From: JBASEY01 sp964404285
Lineage (GTDB): Bacteria; CSSED10-310
Assembly: GCA_964404285.1 (NCBI GenBank)
Contig: CAYOJK010000002.1
Coordinates: 248,001 to 312,000 of the forward strand
Direction of reading: 5' to 3'
DNA: 64,000 bases
Part shown: piece by piece, positions 47,013 to 56,240 of the stretch
Numbering within the stretch: the stretch's first letter is position 1
Layout of the letters: the number at the start of each line of letters is the position of its first letter
The notes under the pieces: model-generated
Told to the model about the DNA's origin: nothing
Database searches by the model: none
Seen by the model: only the letters and a program-made list of their open reading frames with translations
Translations under genes and position numbers: made by a program

Positions 47013-47534
47013 ATGAAAAAACGAGATGTTAAGATGGCGCCTTGGAGACAGAAATATTTAGAGAAAGAAACAGTCTTGCAGGGTTGTTTTGTCTGTGAAG
47101 CCCTTAAGCATGAACCATCACCGGATACGCTTGTACTTGTCAAAACGGTCCGTTCAGCGGTTATGCTGAATCGATACCCTTACAATAACGGTCATATTAT
47201 GATTGTGCCTATTCAGCATGTATCCAGCTTGTTGTCATTGGATCAGCCGACACTTTTAGAACTTGCTGTTTGGACACAGATATCTGAGTCCATTTTAGAA
47301 AAAATTTATCGACCTCAAGGATTTAATGTCGGCATGAATATTGGTATGGCTTCCGGAGCCGGCTTAGCATCTCATTTACATATCCATGTTCTTCCTAGAT
47401 GGAGTGGAGATACCAACTTTATGACGACAGTTGCTGATACGCGAGTAATACCTGAAACTCTTGAATCCACGTGGACTCGTCTGGTTGACTCGTACCAATC
47501 GGCGAAAGATCGGCTTCCTGATGGCTCGCTATAA
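47013..47534 (+). CDS. HIT-family nucleotide hydrolase/phosphorylase
   Basis: Histidine-triad protein of the Ap4A-phosphorylase-like group. The triad HLHIHVLPRW (residues about 122-131) carries the catalytic histidine. N-terminal MAPWRQKYL and CFVCEA are typical of this subgroup (WAPWR...; zinc-type Cys pair). MLNRYPYNNGHIMIVPIQHV is the conserved substrate-loop region. Length 173 is normal. Its 3' end overlaps the next gene by 14 bases. Its place at the head of an lpt-rpoN operon is shared with several other bacteria. Confidence 0.9.
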   Translation: MKKRDVKMAPWRQKYLEKETVLQGCFVCEALKHEPSPDTLVLVKTVRSAVMLNRYPYNNGHIMIVPIQHVSSLLSLDQPTLLELAVWTQISESILEKIYRPQGFNVGMNIGMASGAGLASHLHIHVLPRWSGDTNFMTTVADTRVIPETLESTWTRLVDSYQSAKDRLPDGSL

Positions 47535-49656
47535 AACGCTGATAACAATCATATTGATAATGGTAGGGGCCGCTTTCTTAATTGGGCTGACATATATCAT
47601 TCCTATGTATTTATTGAGGTCAGATGAAAATAAAGCTATCAGCACCGATACAAATATTGTAGCTACACCTACGGTTGCTAACCAAACCAGCTCACATGAA
47701 AACGATCTTGGGCCGATGATCGTAATTCAACCGTTTCAAAGAACAGTGACCAGTGAGGGTAAACGCGAACTTGAAATCAAAGCGAATCGGGCAACTATTG
47801 ATCAAAAAGCACGCATGTTCAATCTGGAAGAGGTCAAAGAAGTCGCTTTTTGGGGGGAGGACAACGAAAAAGTCACTGTTAGAGCTGATTCAGGAACATG
47901 GGATCAACAACGAAATGTTGTTCGCGTTCAGGATAATATCCAAGCGTTGATTGAAATACCTGATAGAGAGCCAATCAAGGTATCTGCTCAGTGGCTTGAA
48001 TATGATAATGAGTTGGCACAGCTTCAAGGAGGCAGCCAAATAAAGATTGTTCATGGTCCTTATTTAGCTACCGGGAAGCGATTGAGACTCAGGCAACGTA
48101 TCAGCCACATAGAATTAGAAGATTCTGTGCATGTAGAAATTGAACCGAAAGCGTTTAACCATCACAAATTTTTCGATGAACTGATCACGATTGAGTGTGG
48201 AATACTTCAATATTCAGGAAAAGATCAGATCCTGCAATTCGATAATAATCCGATTATAACGTCTAAAAAAAGCATAATGGCTGCCAAGAAAATCACTCTG
48301 TTTAATGAAACTGACAAACTTAAAATCATTTGGAGTGGAGGATGTCATTTTTTGATTTATCTTCCTGATAATAATGTCCCCGTAATGATCGAGGCTAAAG
48401 AAATCACTTATGATGAGAGTGCAGGCTCGTTGACTCTAGAAAAATCGATAACAGTTGAACATGAAAATCGCTCTATTACTGCATCTGACCAGCTCATTGT
48501 TATGCTGAATCCTGAAACAGAGGATATATTGGGGATGCAAGCGTACGGAAACGTCAGTTTTGAAGATGATGAAGCATCTGGTAAAGCAGAGTCATTGTTG
48601 TGGGATGCCTTGAACGAAGTCGTTATCTTTCAAGGAAATGCAAGCCTTGAAAATAGAAAAGACACTTCTCTTTTTGCTGACCAAATACAACTTCAGATTG
48701 AAAAAGCTTTTTATTCAGCCGAAGGACATGTAAAAGTTCGAATTAGCAATGATCAAGATAGCCCTGTGGAAGATACGCCCCCTTCTTTTTTCTTAGGTGG
48801 ATTTTCTTCTAATAGCCCAGATCAAACAGGGGAAATGGCGCTAAATGCTGATCTACTAGATATCGATGAGCGATTAGGGTTCATGTATTTTATAGGAAAT
48901 GTTCATGGAACAAGAGGAACGGCTTCTTTTTCGATGGAAAAACTAGATATCCGGTTTGACCCGGATACACATCGTTTGATGGAAATGACAGCACGAAAAT
49001 CGGTTGTTTTAACAGATCAAGACCGATTGTTGACGAGCGATTATTTATATCATAATGCCCTGACCACTCACACGGAAGTTCTTGAAAATCCAGTATTATG
49101 GCATGGAGAAACACAGATACGTGCAGATAGATTCGACTATAATGAAACCCAAAAAAATCTGGAAATGTCGGGGAATGTCGAAGCCGTGACAATGGTTGGT
49201 GATTCATTGAGTATTGATTCAACTTCGGCTGAACCTAATGATATGAAGAACCGGCTTGTTTATCTTACGGCAGGAAGCGGTTTTTATAATGAAACAACCG
49301 GAAAACTCGAATTTCAAGATAATGTCACCATGCGCAAAGAAGACTGGGTGGTACAATCACAATCTACTCAGTTATATTTTGACGATGAATCAGGTGAACT
49401 GGTGGATATGGATGCTAGAGATAATATACAGATCAAACACCCTCTCTTCGAAGCAACAGGACATTCATTGACCTATTCACCTGAAACTTCTATACTTGTG
49501 TTAAGAGGAACCGACACACAGAAGTGTCGTGTTATTCAAGGGGACCGGGGTACGGAAGGCGAATTAGTAAGGTTTTTTACTGATGAAAATCGGGTTGCAA
49601 TAGAAAAGGGTACGAGCGTGATTTTGCCATCTGAAATTGTGGAGACAACTCAATGA
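47521..49656 (+). CDS. Very long LptC/LptA-like lipopolysaccharide transport protein
   Basis: 711 residues. One N-terminal membrane helix (LITIILIMVGAAFLIGLTYIIPMYLL) anchors a long periplasmic part made of repeated OstA/LptA-type beta-strands. The first block (about 55-200) resembles LptC (IEIPDREPIKVSAQWLEYD). Later blocks show the LptA rhythm (AKEITYDESAGSLTLEKSITVEHENRSITASDQLIV; ADRFDYNETQKNLEMSGNVEAV; FQDNVTMRKEDWVVQSQSTQLYF). LptA and LptC are each normally about 180-190 residues, so this could be a fusion or expansion supplying much of the periplasmic bridge alone. lptB follows by an ATGA overlap, which supports the role. ATG 47521 is preferred; the ORF is open 60 bases further up inside the HIT gene. 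Confidence 0.8.
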   Translation: MARYKTLITIILIMVGAAFLIGLTYIIPMYLLRSDENKAISTDTNIVATPTVANQTSSHENDLGPMIVIQPFQRTVTSEGKRELEIKANRATIDQKARMFNLEEVKEVAFWGEDNEKVTVRADSGTWDQQRNVVRVQDNIQALIEIPDREPIKVSAQWLEYDNELAQLQGGSQIKIVHGPYLATGKRLRLRQRISHIELEDSVHVEIEPKAFNHHKFFDELITIECGILQYSGKDQILQFDNNPIITSKKSIMAAKKITLFNETDKLKIIWSGGCHFLIYLPDNNVPVMIEAKEITYDESAGSLTLEKSITVEHENRSITASDQLIVMLNPETEDILGMQAYGNVSFEDDEASGKAESLLWDALNEVVIFQGNASLENRKDTSLFADQIQLQIEKAFYSAEGHVKVRISNDQDSPVEDTPPSFFLGGFSSNSPDQTGEMALNADLLDIDERLGFMYFIGNVHGTRGTASFSMEKLDIRFDPDTHRLMEMTARKSVVLTDQDRLLTSDYLYHNALTTHTEVLENPVLWHGETQIRADRFDYNETQKNLEMSGNVEAVTMVGDSLSIDSTSAEPNDMKNRLVYLTAGSGFYNETTGKLEFQDNVTMRKEDWVVQSQSTQLYFDDESGELVDMDARDNIQIKHPLFEATGHSLTYSPETSILVLRGTDTQKCRVIQGDRGTEGELVRFFTDENRVAIEKGTSVILPSEIVETTQ

Positions 49657-50429
49657 CAGATGTATTGAAAGTAGAATCTCTAGTAAAGGTGTATCGAAAA
49701 AAACGAGTTGTCGATGATGTATCGTTATTTGTCCGTCAAGGTGAAGTTGTTGGATTGCTAGGTCCAAATGGAGCGGGGAAGACCACCACTTTTTATATGG
49801 TGATCGGTCAGATACAACCTGACGGTGGCAGAGTGCTTCTAAGGGAAAAAGATATCACTAATTTCCCGATGTACGTTAGAGCGCGTCATGGAATAGGGTA
49901 TTTAACGCAAGAACCATCGATTTTCAGAAAATTAACTGTTGAAGACAATATTAAAGCGATACTTGAGACATTACCGATATCATCTTCTGAATTTGACACT
50001 ATTTTAAAAAATATTCTCGTTGAACTTGGTATTGAACGAGTTGCTACTCAGAAAGCATATTCGTTGTCGGGGGGTGAGCGTCGGCGAGTTGAAATCGCCC
50101 GAACCTTGGTGTGTTCTCCATCTTTTATTCTGCTTGATGAGCCTTTTGCCGGTATTGATCCTCTTGCGGTTGAAGACATTAAAACGATTGTTCGGCATTT
50201 AAAGGATAGAAACATTGGTGTATTGATTACGGATCACAATGTTAGAGATATTTTAGAGATTACCGACCGGGCTTATATTATCAGTGAGGGGCGGATTTTT
50301 GCCAGTGGTTCACCGGATGAAATCACGTCTAATGCTGATGTCCGGCGCAGTTATTTGGGGGAACATTTTGAATTATTGGGCAAGCGTTCACAAACAAAGG
50401 CAGCTGCCGGAGAGGAAATCCGATCATGA
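49653..50429 (+). CDS. lptB: LPS export ABC transporter ATPase LptB
   Basis: ATPase that powers LPS extraction from the inner membrane with LptFG (not in this window). Walker A GPNGAGKTTT, Q-loop LTQEPSIFRKLT, signature LSGGERRRVEIAR, Walker B FILLDEPFAGIDP, and the H-loop in LITDHNVRDILEITDR, all in the forms typical of LptB. Length 258. Overlaps its neighbours on both sides by ATGA. lptB-rpoN-hpf order is widely conserved. Confidence 0.95.
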   Translation: MTDVLKVESLVKVYRKKRVVDDVSLFVRQGEVVGLLGPNGAGKTTTFYMVIGQIQPDGGRVLLREKDITNFPMYVRARHGIGYLTQEPSIFRKLTVEDNIKAILETLPISSSEFDTILKNILVELGIERVATQKAYSLSGGERRRVEIARTLVCSPSFILLDEPFAGIDPLAVEDIKTIVRHLKDRNIGVLITDHNVRDILEITDRAYIISEGRIFASGSPDEITSNADVRRSYLGEHFELLGKRSQTKAAAGEEIRS

Positions 50430-51844
50430 TAGGAATGGAACAACGTTTGCAGCTCAAAATGGCGATGAAGCTTGTCATGACTCCGAATTTACAGCTTGCT
50501 ATCAAGTTATTGCAGTTGAACAAAATGGAACTGATCGAGGCGGTAAACAAGGAGTTGCAGGAGAACCCGGCATTTGACTTGGAAGTAGCCTCTGATCCGT
50601 TGACCTCGTCGACTGAAGTTGGGGAGATCAGAAGGGATCAGGGTATCGAGACTGAAAGAATGTCGCCGACAATGGGGGAGATGGATTGGGATAGTTATTT
50701 TGACAATGGCGCTGATACAGGGTCGTATTTTGCTGAAAGGAAAGAACCGGTTGCTTTTGAAAATATCTTACACCGCTCACCGTCATTGGCAGAACACTTG
50801 CTTTGGCAATTAAGTTTGACAAAGGTGACGAAAGAAGAACAGCATCTTGCAGTCAGGATCATAGGAAACCTCAATGATGATGGGTATTTATCGCCGTCGC
50901 TCGATGAAATGGCTGACCGATATAATACATCAGTGGAAAAATTGGAGAGTGTTTTAAAAATTGTTCAAGAATTTGACCCTGTTGGAGTTGGCGCAAGAAA
51001 TCTTTCGGAATGCTTGTTGATCCAGGTACATCAGGCGGAATTTGAGCGAAATCATTTGGCAGAAAAAATCATAAAGCATCATTTACAATTGCTTGAGCGC
51101 AGTGCGCACAAAGAAATCGCCAAGCTGTTAAGCGTCGATGTGCAGGAGGTTTTGGATGCGGTTGATTTTATCCGTACGCTTGAACCCAAGCCAGGTCGAG
51201 CTTTTAGCACGTCGGTTACTCAATACATACAACCGGACGTTTATATTCAAAAGGTCGATGATGAGTATCGTATCATATTAAATGACCAAGGGTTGCCAAA
51301 ACTGAGAATTAATAAATTGTATCAGCACTATAGAAATCAGGATACAGATCTAGAAACGCGTCAATATGTTGAGCAGAAATTCAGGAATGCTCTTTGGCTT
51401 ATCAAGAGTGTTGAACAACGTCAACGCACTATTTATAAAGTGGCTGAAAGTATCCTAAAATTTCAGAAGAACTTTTTTGACCATGGTATTCATGAATTGC
51501 GGCCTTTAGTTCTACGCGATGTCGCTGATGACATAGGCATGCATGAATCTACGGTCAGTCGAGTATCGACTAATAAATATTTGCAAACACCACAAGGTAT
51601 ATTTGAAATAAAATATTTTTTCCACAGTGGTTTGAGTTCATTGGCAGGGGAAGATATTTCATCGATCAGAGTAAAGGAAATTATAAAGAATTATGTTTTG
51701 AACGAAAATCCCGCATCACCATTGTCGGATCGGCAAATTATGGAACTAATTCAGGAACAAGGGATTACGATAGCAAGAAGGACGATAGCCAAATATCGTG
51801 AAGAACTTAATATTCCACCCTCAAATCGTCGCCGGAGTGTGTAG
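50426..51844 (+). CDS. rpoN: RNA polymerase sigma-54 factor RpoN
   Basis: Alternative sigma factor that needs an enhancer-binding ATPase. Region I at the N-terminus is Gln/Leu-rich (MEQRLQLKMAMKLVMTPNLQLAIKLLQL). The core-binding and -12/-24 binding domains follow (HESTVSRVSTNKYLQTP; LKYFFHSGL-type segment). The C-terminal RpoN box is ARRTIAKYRE. Length 472. Directly after lptB with ATGA overlap. A start three codons later (MEQ) is also possible. Confidence 0.96.
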   Translation: MIGMEQRLQLKMAMKLVMTPNLQLAIKLLQLNKMELIEAVNKELQENPAFDLEVASDPLTSSTEVGEIRRDQGIETERMSPTMGEMDWDSYFDNGADTGSYFAERKEPVAFENILHRSPSLAEHLLWQLSLTKVTKEEQHLAVRIIGNLNDDGYLSPSLDEMADRYNTSVEKLESVLKIVQEFDPVGVGARNLSECLLIQVHQAEFERNHLAEKIIKHHLQLLERSAHKEIAKLLSVDVQEVLDAVDFIRTLEPKPGRAFSTSVTQYIQPDVYIQKVDDEYRIILNDQGLPKLRINKLYQHYRNQDTDLETRQYVEQKFRNALWLIKSVEQRQRTIYKVAESILKFQKNFFDHGIHELRPLVLRDVADDIGMHESTVSRVSTNKYLQTPQGIFEIKYFFHSGLSSLAGEDISSIRVKEIIKNYVLNENPASPLSDRQIMELIQEQGITIARRTIAKYREELNIPPSNRRRSV

Positions 51845-51915
51845 GAGAACATCAACTCACTTGCATCCGGCTGTCAATAACCTCTTATTTTACTTTATAG
51901 AGAAAGGGGATAATT

Positions 51916-52488
51916 ATGCAGGTTTCTTTTACAGCTCGTCACATGGACATTTCTGATTCATTAAAGCAGTATACGCTTGAAAAAATGGATAAACTTCAGA
52001 AATATATGGAGAATATCGTTGATGCAGATGTCACGTTCTGCATCGAAAAGTATCGCCATAAAGTAGAAGTTAAAATGAAAAGCCATAGTGGTCATGTAAC
52101 AGGAACGGAAGTCTCAAATGATATGTATCAATCAATCGATCGTGTTTTTGACAAGCTGGAAAAACAGTTGCGCCGACGAAAAGATAGAAGAATTAATTTT
52201 CAGCGAGCAAAGTTACGATCAGATTATGACGATATATTGACGGAAGAAGCTGCTGAGACTGAATCTGAAGGCATCGATGCTTCGACTATCGTCTGGGAAG
52301 AAGTAGTCGATGAGATTGTTGAAAGTGAAGTTTATGAAACGAAAGCGATGACACAGGAGGAAGCGTTATTGCAATTCAAGTTTTTGGAGCCGGATTTTTA
52401 TGTATTTAAGAACTCCCTGAACAACGGGGCAGTCAACGTTATCTACCGGCGTCACGATGGAAAAATCGGTTTGATTCGAACAATTTGA
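51916..52488 (+). CDS. hpf: Ribosome hibernation promoting factor, long form
   Basis: S30AE-type protein that dimerises 70S ribosomes into inactive 100S particles. N-terminal domain (about 1-100: MQVSFTARHMDISDSLKQY ... RRRKDRRINF) binds the ribosome. An acidic linker leads to the C-terminal dimerisation domain (about 130-190: MTQEEALLQFKFLEPDFYVFKN ... NVIYRRHDGKIGLI), which marks the long form. AAAGGGG precedes the ATG. Follows rpoN by 71 bases, a classic pairing. A terminator-like hairpin abuts its stop. Confidence 0.95.
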   Translation: MQVSFTARHMDISDSLKQYTLEKMDKLQKYMENIVDADVTFCIEKYRHKVEVKMKSHSGHVTGTEVSNDMYQSIDRVFDKLEKQLRRRKDRRINFQRAKLRSDYDDILTEEAAETESEGIDASTIVWEEVVDEIVESEVYETKAMTQEEALLQFKFLEPDFYVFKNSLNNGAVNVIYRRHDGKIGLIRTI

Positions 52489-52512
52489 GCGGTTTAAAAA
52501 AAAACGCTTTTT
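52488..52512 (+). terminator. Short terminator after hpf
   Basis: AGCG-(G)-TTT pairs with AAACGCT around an A-rich loop, then five T (52508-52512). It starts at the last base of the hpf stop codon. Weak stem (seven pairs with one bulge), but the position before a clear metK promoter makes it plausible. Confidence 0.5.
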
Positions 52513-52516
52513 CGTA

Positions 52517-52545
52517 TTGACAGGCAGGTGCATATCCTGTAAACA
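52517..52545 (+). promoter_or_regulatory. Candidate sigma-70 promoter of metK
   Basis: TTGACA (52517-52522, perfect -35), 17 bases, TAAACA (52540-52545). Predicted transcript start near 52552, about 70 bases before the metK ATG. Confidence 0.6.
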
Positions 52546-52563
52546 ACATATCGAGATATGTTG
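52544..52563. promoter_or_regulatory. Palindrome over the metK promoter, candidate repressor operator
   Basis: CAACATAT (52544-52551), CGAG, ATATGTTG (52556-52563): a perfect 8-bp inverted repeat. It begins inside the predicted -10 and covers the predicted start of transcription, the classic position of a repressor site. AT-rich palindromes of this kind suit ArsR-family regulators, and a SahR-like ArsR/methyltransferase regulator is encoded at 57620-58576. As RNA it would be cut by the transcript start, so a DNA site is favoured. Confidence 0.55.
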
Positions 52564-52584
52564 CTAGATGAAAAACATCTGCAA
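52561..52584 (+). other. Hairpin in the metK leader
   Basis: TTGC-(T)-AGATG (52561-52570) pairs with CATCT-GCAA (52576-52584) around an AAAAA loop: nine pairs with one bulged base. ACATCT recurs at 52599-52604, and TGTAA at 52538-52542 can pair with TTACA at 52597-52601. No match to a SAM riboswitch class that I can recognise. Confidence 0.4.
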
Positions 52585-52624
52585 CCAAAAAACAGCTTAC
52601 ATCTTGAATAAAGGAGAAACGACT

Positions 52625-53776
52625 ATGAACAAGCAGGGGGATTTTTTATTTTCTTCCGAATCCGTAACAGAGGGTCATCCAGATAAAATCGCAGATCAAA
52701 TTTCCGATGCTGTGCTGGATGAAATTATGCGTGATGATCCCTATGGCCGAGTGGCCTGTGAAACAATGGTGACCACAGGAATGGCGTTTGTTGCCGGTGA
52801 AATCACCACCAAAACTTATGTCGATATTCCATCCATTGTGAGGGATACGATTCTGCAAATTGGTTATGACAGAGCCAAATATGGCTTTGATTGCTATACC
52901 TGTGCCGTTATTAGCTCTATAGATAAACAGTCTCCGGATATCGCTCAGGGAGTTGATGGTGGAGGAGCAGGTGATCAAGGAATGATGTTTGGATTTGCCT
53001 CTAACGAAACACCTGAATATATGCCAACACCGATTGCTCTAGCCCATAAACTGGTCCTTCGCCTAACTGAAATCCGAAAAAAGAATATGGTGGATTACCT
53101 CAGACCAGACGGGAAATCTCAAGTTTCTATCCAATATGTCAACGGCAAACCAGAACGAGTTGAAGCAGTTGTTTTGGCCTCACAGCACAGTGACGCAGTT
53201 CCGATTAATAAACTCCGAGAAGACCTGACTGAACTCGTTATTAAACCTGTTATTCCAGAATATATGCTCGATAAAAAGACTCAATTACATATCAACGCTA
53301 CTGGAAAATTTGTTGTAGGCGGTCCACAGGGTGATTCAGGTCTTACAGGCCGAAAAATTATCGTCGATACCTATGGCGGCTGGGCTCCTCATGGAGGCGG
53401 AGCATTCTCAGGAAAAGATCCCACTAAAGTTGACAGATCTGCGACTTACATGGCTCGATATATCGCGAAAAACTTAGTTGCCGCCGGTGTTGCCAATGAA
53501 ATTACCGTGCAATTAGCCTATGCTATCGGTGTAGCGGAACCGGTTTCCGTCTTTATCGATACCCATGGCAGCACAAATTTCTCAAGAAAAGAACTGAACG
53601 ATGCTGTTCGAGCAGTTTTCCCATTGACTCCAAAAGAAATCATCGAGCATCTCGACTTGAGAAAACCCATATTTAAAGCAACGGCCGCCTACGGCCATTT
53701 CGGAAGGACCGATGTGGATTTCTCATGGGAAAAAATCGATAAGGTAAAAGAAGTTAAAGCTGTCCTGAAAATTTAA
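52625..53776 (+). CDS. metK: S-adenosylmethionine synthetase
   Basis: Makes SAM from methionine and ATP. 383 residues from ATG 52625, which follows AAAGGAG; an upstream in-frame ATG at 52568 would add an unconserved leader and is rejected. Family motifs: SSESVTEGHPDKIADQISDA, GGGAGDQGMMFGFA, GKSQVS, GPQGDSGLTGRKIIVDTYGG and GGGAFSGKDPTKVDRSA, and the C-terminal HFGR. Flanked by its own promoter, a palindrome and a strong terminator, so it is a single-gene unit. Works in one cycle with AhcY, encoded 2.5 kb away on the other strand. Confidence 0.97.
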   Translation: MNKQGDFLFSSESVTEGHPDKIADQISDAVLDEIMRDDPYGRVACETMVTTGMAFVAGEITTKTYVDIPSIVRDTILQIGYDRAKYGFDCYTCAVISSIDKQSPDIAQGVDGGGAGDQGMMFGFASNETPEYMPTPIALAHKLVLRLTEIRKKNMVDYLRPDGKSQVSIQYVNGKPERVEAVVLASQHSDAVPINKLREDLTELVIKPVIPEYMLDKKTQLHINATGKFVVGGPQGDSGLTGRKIIVDTYGGWAPHGGGAFSGKDPTKVDRSATYMARYIAKNLVAAGVANEITVQLAYAIGVAEPVSVFIDTHGSTNFSRKELNDAVRAVFPLTPKEIIEHLDLRKPIFKATAAYGHFGRTDVDFSWEKIDKVKEVKAVLKI

Positions 53777-53814
53777 AGTCTGTAGCCTTTTCATTGTCTG
53801 ATACTATAAACTTG

Positions 53815-53851
53815 AGGAAGTGAATTATTTAAATTCACTTCCTTGTTTTTT
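53815..53851 (+). terminator. Rho-independent terminator of metK
   Basis: GGAAGTGAATT (53816-53826) and AATTCACTTCC (53832-53842) form an 11-bp perfect stem with a five-base loop, followed by TTG and a run of T to 53851. It ends about 12 bases before the GH57 ATG, so that gene's promoter must lie inside or upstream of the hairpin, or it depends on read-through. Confidence 0.9.
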
Positions 53852-53862
53852 CAGGAGAATAT

Positions 53863-56043
53863 ATGAAAAATCTCAATGTCCTGTTTCTATGGCATATGCA
53901 TCAACCATTATACCAGGTCGAGAACGAACCGCTTCGAATGCCCTGGGTTCGACTGCATGCAACTAAAGACTATATTGGTTTACCTAAACTGATAAAAAAA
54001 TCTCCGCAAATGCGAATGACTTTCAATGTCACACCTGTTCTATGGGATCAACTTGAACACTATAAAAATGGCGGCTTAGATAAAGAACTTGACGTTACTT
54101 TGCAATCACCCCAAGCTTGGACTTTAGAAGATCGACGCTTCATGTTGACAAAGATGTTTACCGGAAACAGAATTTCTATCATCAACCCCTTTCCACGTTA
54201 TGCTGAATTATATGACAGATATGGGCATGGGGGAGAGGATGCAGCCTACCGTATCGGTTCTCAAGAATTGATCGATTTGGCGGCTTGGAGAATCCTAGCT
54301 TGGATCAACCCATTGATTCGAGAATCAGATTCCGAAATTAAGGCTCTTTTTAAAAAAGGCGAGTATTTTACATCTGATGATCTGCACATGCTTGTCGATA
54401 AAAGTTTGGAGATTATTAAAGCAGTTCATGGGATTTATCGAGACCTTTTTCTAGCCAATCAAATCGATGTGATTACAACTCCCTATTACCACCCAATTTT
54501 ACCTCTTATAATCGATTCTGATACCGCCATTAAAACAGCGGGTATGAATGGAATATTTCCCGCGCCTTTTTCATACCTTGAAGATGCTCGATGGCATGTA
54601 CGAGCCGGTATTCGGAAACACCAAGACTTATTTGAAAGAATGCCTTCCGGTATGTGGCCTGCAGAAGGCTCTGTCTCCCAACAAGCTGCCGCACTTTTCG
54701 CTGATAACAAGATCCGTTGGATAGCTTCTGATGAGGGTATTATTCAAAAAACACTTAAAGATCAATTGGTTAGAGATAATAACAATTTTGTGACAAACCC
54801 TGAGTTGATTTATCGGCCCTTTTCCCTAGAAACAGAAAATGGACCAATCTTTATCTTTTTTCGAGATCGATATTTATCTGACTTATTGGGATTTGATTAC
54901 CAATCTTTGCCACAACATACGGCCATAAAGGATTTTTTAGCTCGTTTAAACCATATTAGGGAAATAACAGAATCTTTTATCGTAGAACCATGTGTTTCAA
55001 TAATTTTAGATGGGGAAAATGCATGGGAACACTATCCCAATGGCGGTTTTTCTTTTCTTCAAAATCTTTTTCAAGCGATTGGTGATGAACCTGGTTTACA
55101 TTTGGATACATTTGACGATTATTTGAATCGAAATCAAAACAAATCAATCCCTAAACTGTCACATTTGAGCTCCGGCTCCTGGATAAGTGGGGACTTTGGA
55201 ATATGGATCGGACAGAAAGAAGAAAATGCAGCCTGGGAAGCCATTCGAGAAGCCGATCGAACTTTAGATAAAAATAAAAAGATGATTGCTAAAGCTCGAG
55301 ATTTCATTCGAAAAGCTCAAGGAAGTGATTCTTTTTGGTGGTATGGGGATATACATTATACACAGGAAAAAGGGGAGTTTGACGCCATATTTCGTTCACT
55401 ACTGACGAGGGCTTATGAATCTGCGGACTTGATCCCGCCATTAAAGCTCAGTCTTCCAATATCTAGTGAATTTGGTGTCAATGAGGCGATAACCTATCCG
55501 AATAATCTAATTTCACCAATAATAGATGGTGATACGGGTAGTTATTTTGACTGGTTCGGTTCAGGCAGCGTCTTGATAAAGAATAAATATTCGTCGATGC
55601 ATCGGGGAAGTGAGACGGTATATGGTTTTAAGGAATTAAAATTTGGGTTTGATTTAGATCATCTTTATTTAAGGTTAGACCCTGATCAAAGCAACTTGAA
55701 TAAGGTCTCTAATAATATTCTTTTAACAGTAACCTTCAAATACCATTTATTAGAGCCTGCTTTAACTTTTGAGTTTAAGCGAATTCAGGAGCGTTTTGTT
55801 TTAGAGTCGATTTCTCCTAAATTTTTTGGACCTTTGGATTTAACTCAAATTCGAGCGGTGTTTGATCGTATCTTAGAAATATCAATTCCATTTTCACTTC
55901 TTAATATTCAGTATGGCCATAAGGTTATTTTCCATATTGATTATCGTTTGGATGGGCAGTCAGCTGGTCAGGCGCCTGAGCTTGGAGAGATAGAATTTTT
56001 TCGTCCATCGGAAGATTATGACAGTATTTTCTGGCGCGTCTAA
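53863..56043 (+). CDS. GH57-family glycoside hydrolase
   Basis: 726 residues without a signal peptide, so probably cytoplasmic. Family 57 motifs: FLWHMHQPLY at the N-terminus, WPAEGS with the likely nucleophile Glu268, WIASDEG, FFRDRYLSDLLGF with the probable acid/base Asp, and LDGENAWEHY. The C-terminal 200 residues are beta-rich (DFW/FDLDHLYLRLD). Family members include alpha-amylases, 4-alpha-glucanotransferases and branching enzymes acting on glycogen-type glucans; the exact reaction is not evident. Starts shortly after the metK terminator with CAGGAG. Confidence 0.92.
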   Translation: MKNLNVLFLWHMHQPLYQVENEPLRMPWVRLHATKDYIGLPKLIKKSPQMRMTFNVTPVLWDQLEHYKNGGLDKELDVTLQSPQAWTLEDRRFMLTKMFTGNRISIINPFPRYAELYDRYGHGGEDAAYRIGSQELIDLAAWRILAWINPLIRESDSEIKALFKKGEYFTSDDLHMLVDKSLEIIKAVHGIYRDLFLANQIDVITTPYYHPILPLIIDSDTAIKTAGMNGIFPAPFSYLEDARWHVRAGIRKHQDLFERMPSGMWPAEGSVSQQAAALFADNKIRWIASDEGIIQKTLKDQLVRDNNNFVTNPELIYRPFSLETENGPIFIFFRDRYLSDLLGFDYQSLPQHTAIKDFLARLNHIREITESFIVEPCVSIILDGENAWEHYPNGGFSFLQNLFQAIGDEPGLHLDTFDDYLNRNQNKSIPKLSHLSSGSWISGDFGIWIGQKEENAAWEAIREADRTLDKNKKMIAKARDFIRKAQGSDSFWWYGDIHYTQEKGEFDAIFRSLLTRAYESADLIPPLKLSLPISSEFGVNEAITYPNNLISPIIDGDTGSYFDWFGSGSVLIKNKYSSMHRGSETVYGFKELKFGFDLDHLYLRLDPDQSNLNKVSNNILLTVTFKYHLLEPALTFEFKRIQERFVLESISPKFFGPLDLTQIRAVFDRILEISIPFSLLNIQYGHKVIFHIDYRLDGQSAGQAPELGEIEFFRPSEDYDSIFWRV

Positions 56044-56240
56044 TTTCGAAAGAAGCAAACAATAGTATTATTTTATATATAGTTACAAAGCCGACCGTCG
56101 TTATAACAATGTCCGATAAGATATATTATGTTACGTTAAGTAATTATATGCATTTGAAAAGGCTCAGCTTTCTATGATTACCAAAAAGTTTTCCTCCCTC
56201 TCTTTCCAAAAACCTCCGCCCAAACCAAAATCTTCTAGCT

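Noticed and set aside
52489..52624. Known SAM riboswitch upstream of metK
   Set aside because: I could not match the leader to the conserved cores of the SAM riboswitch classes I know; the palindrome fits a DNA operator better.
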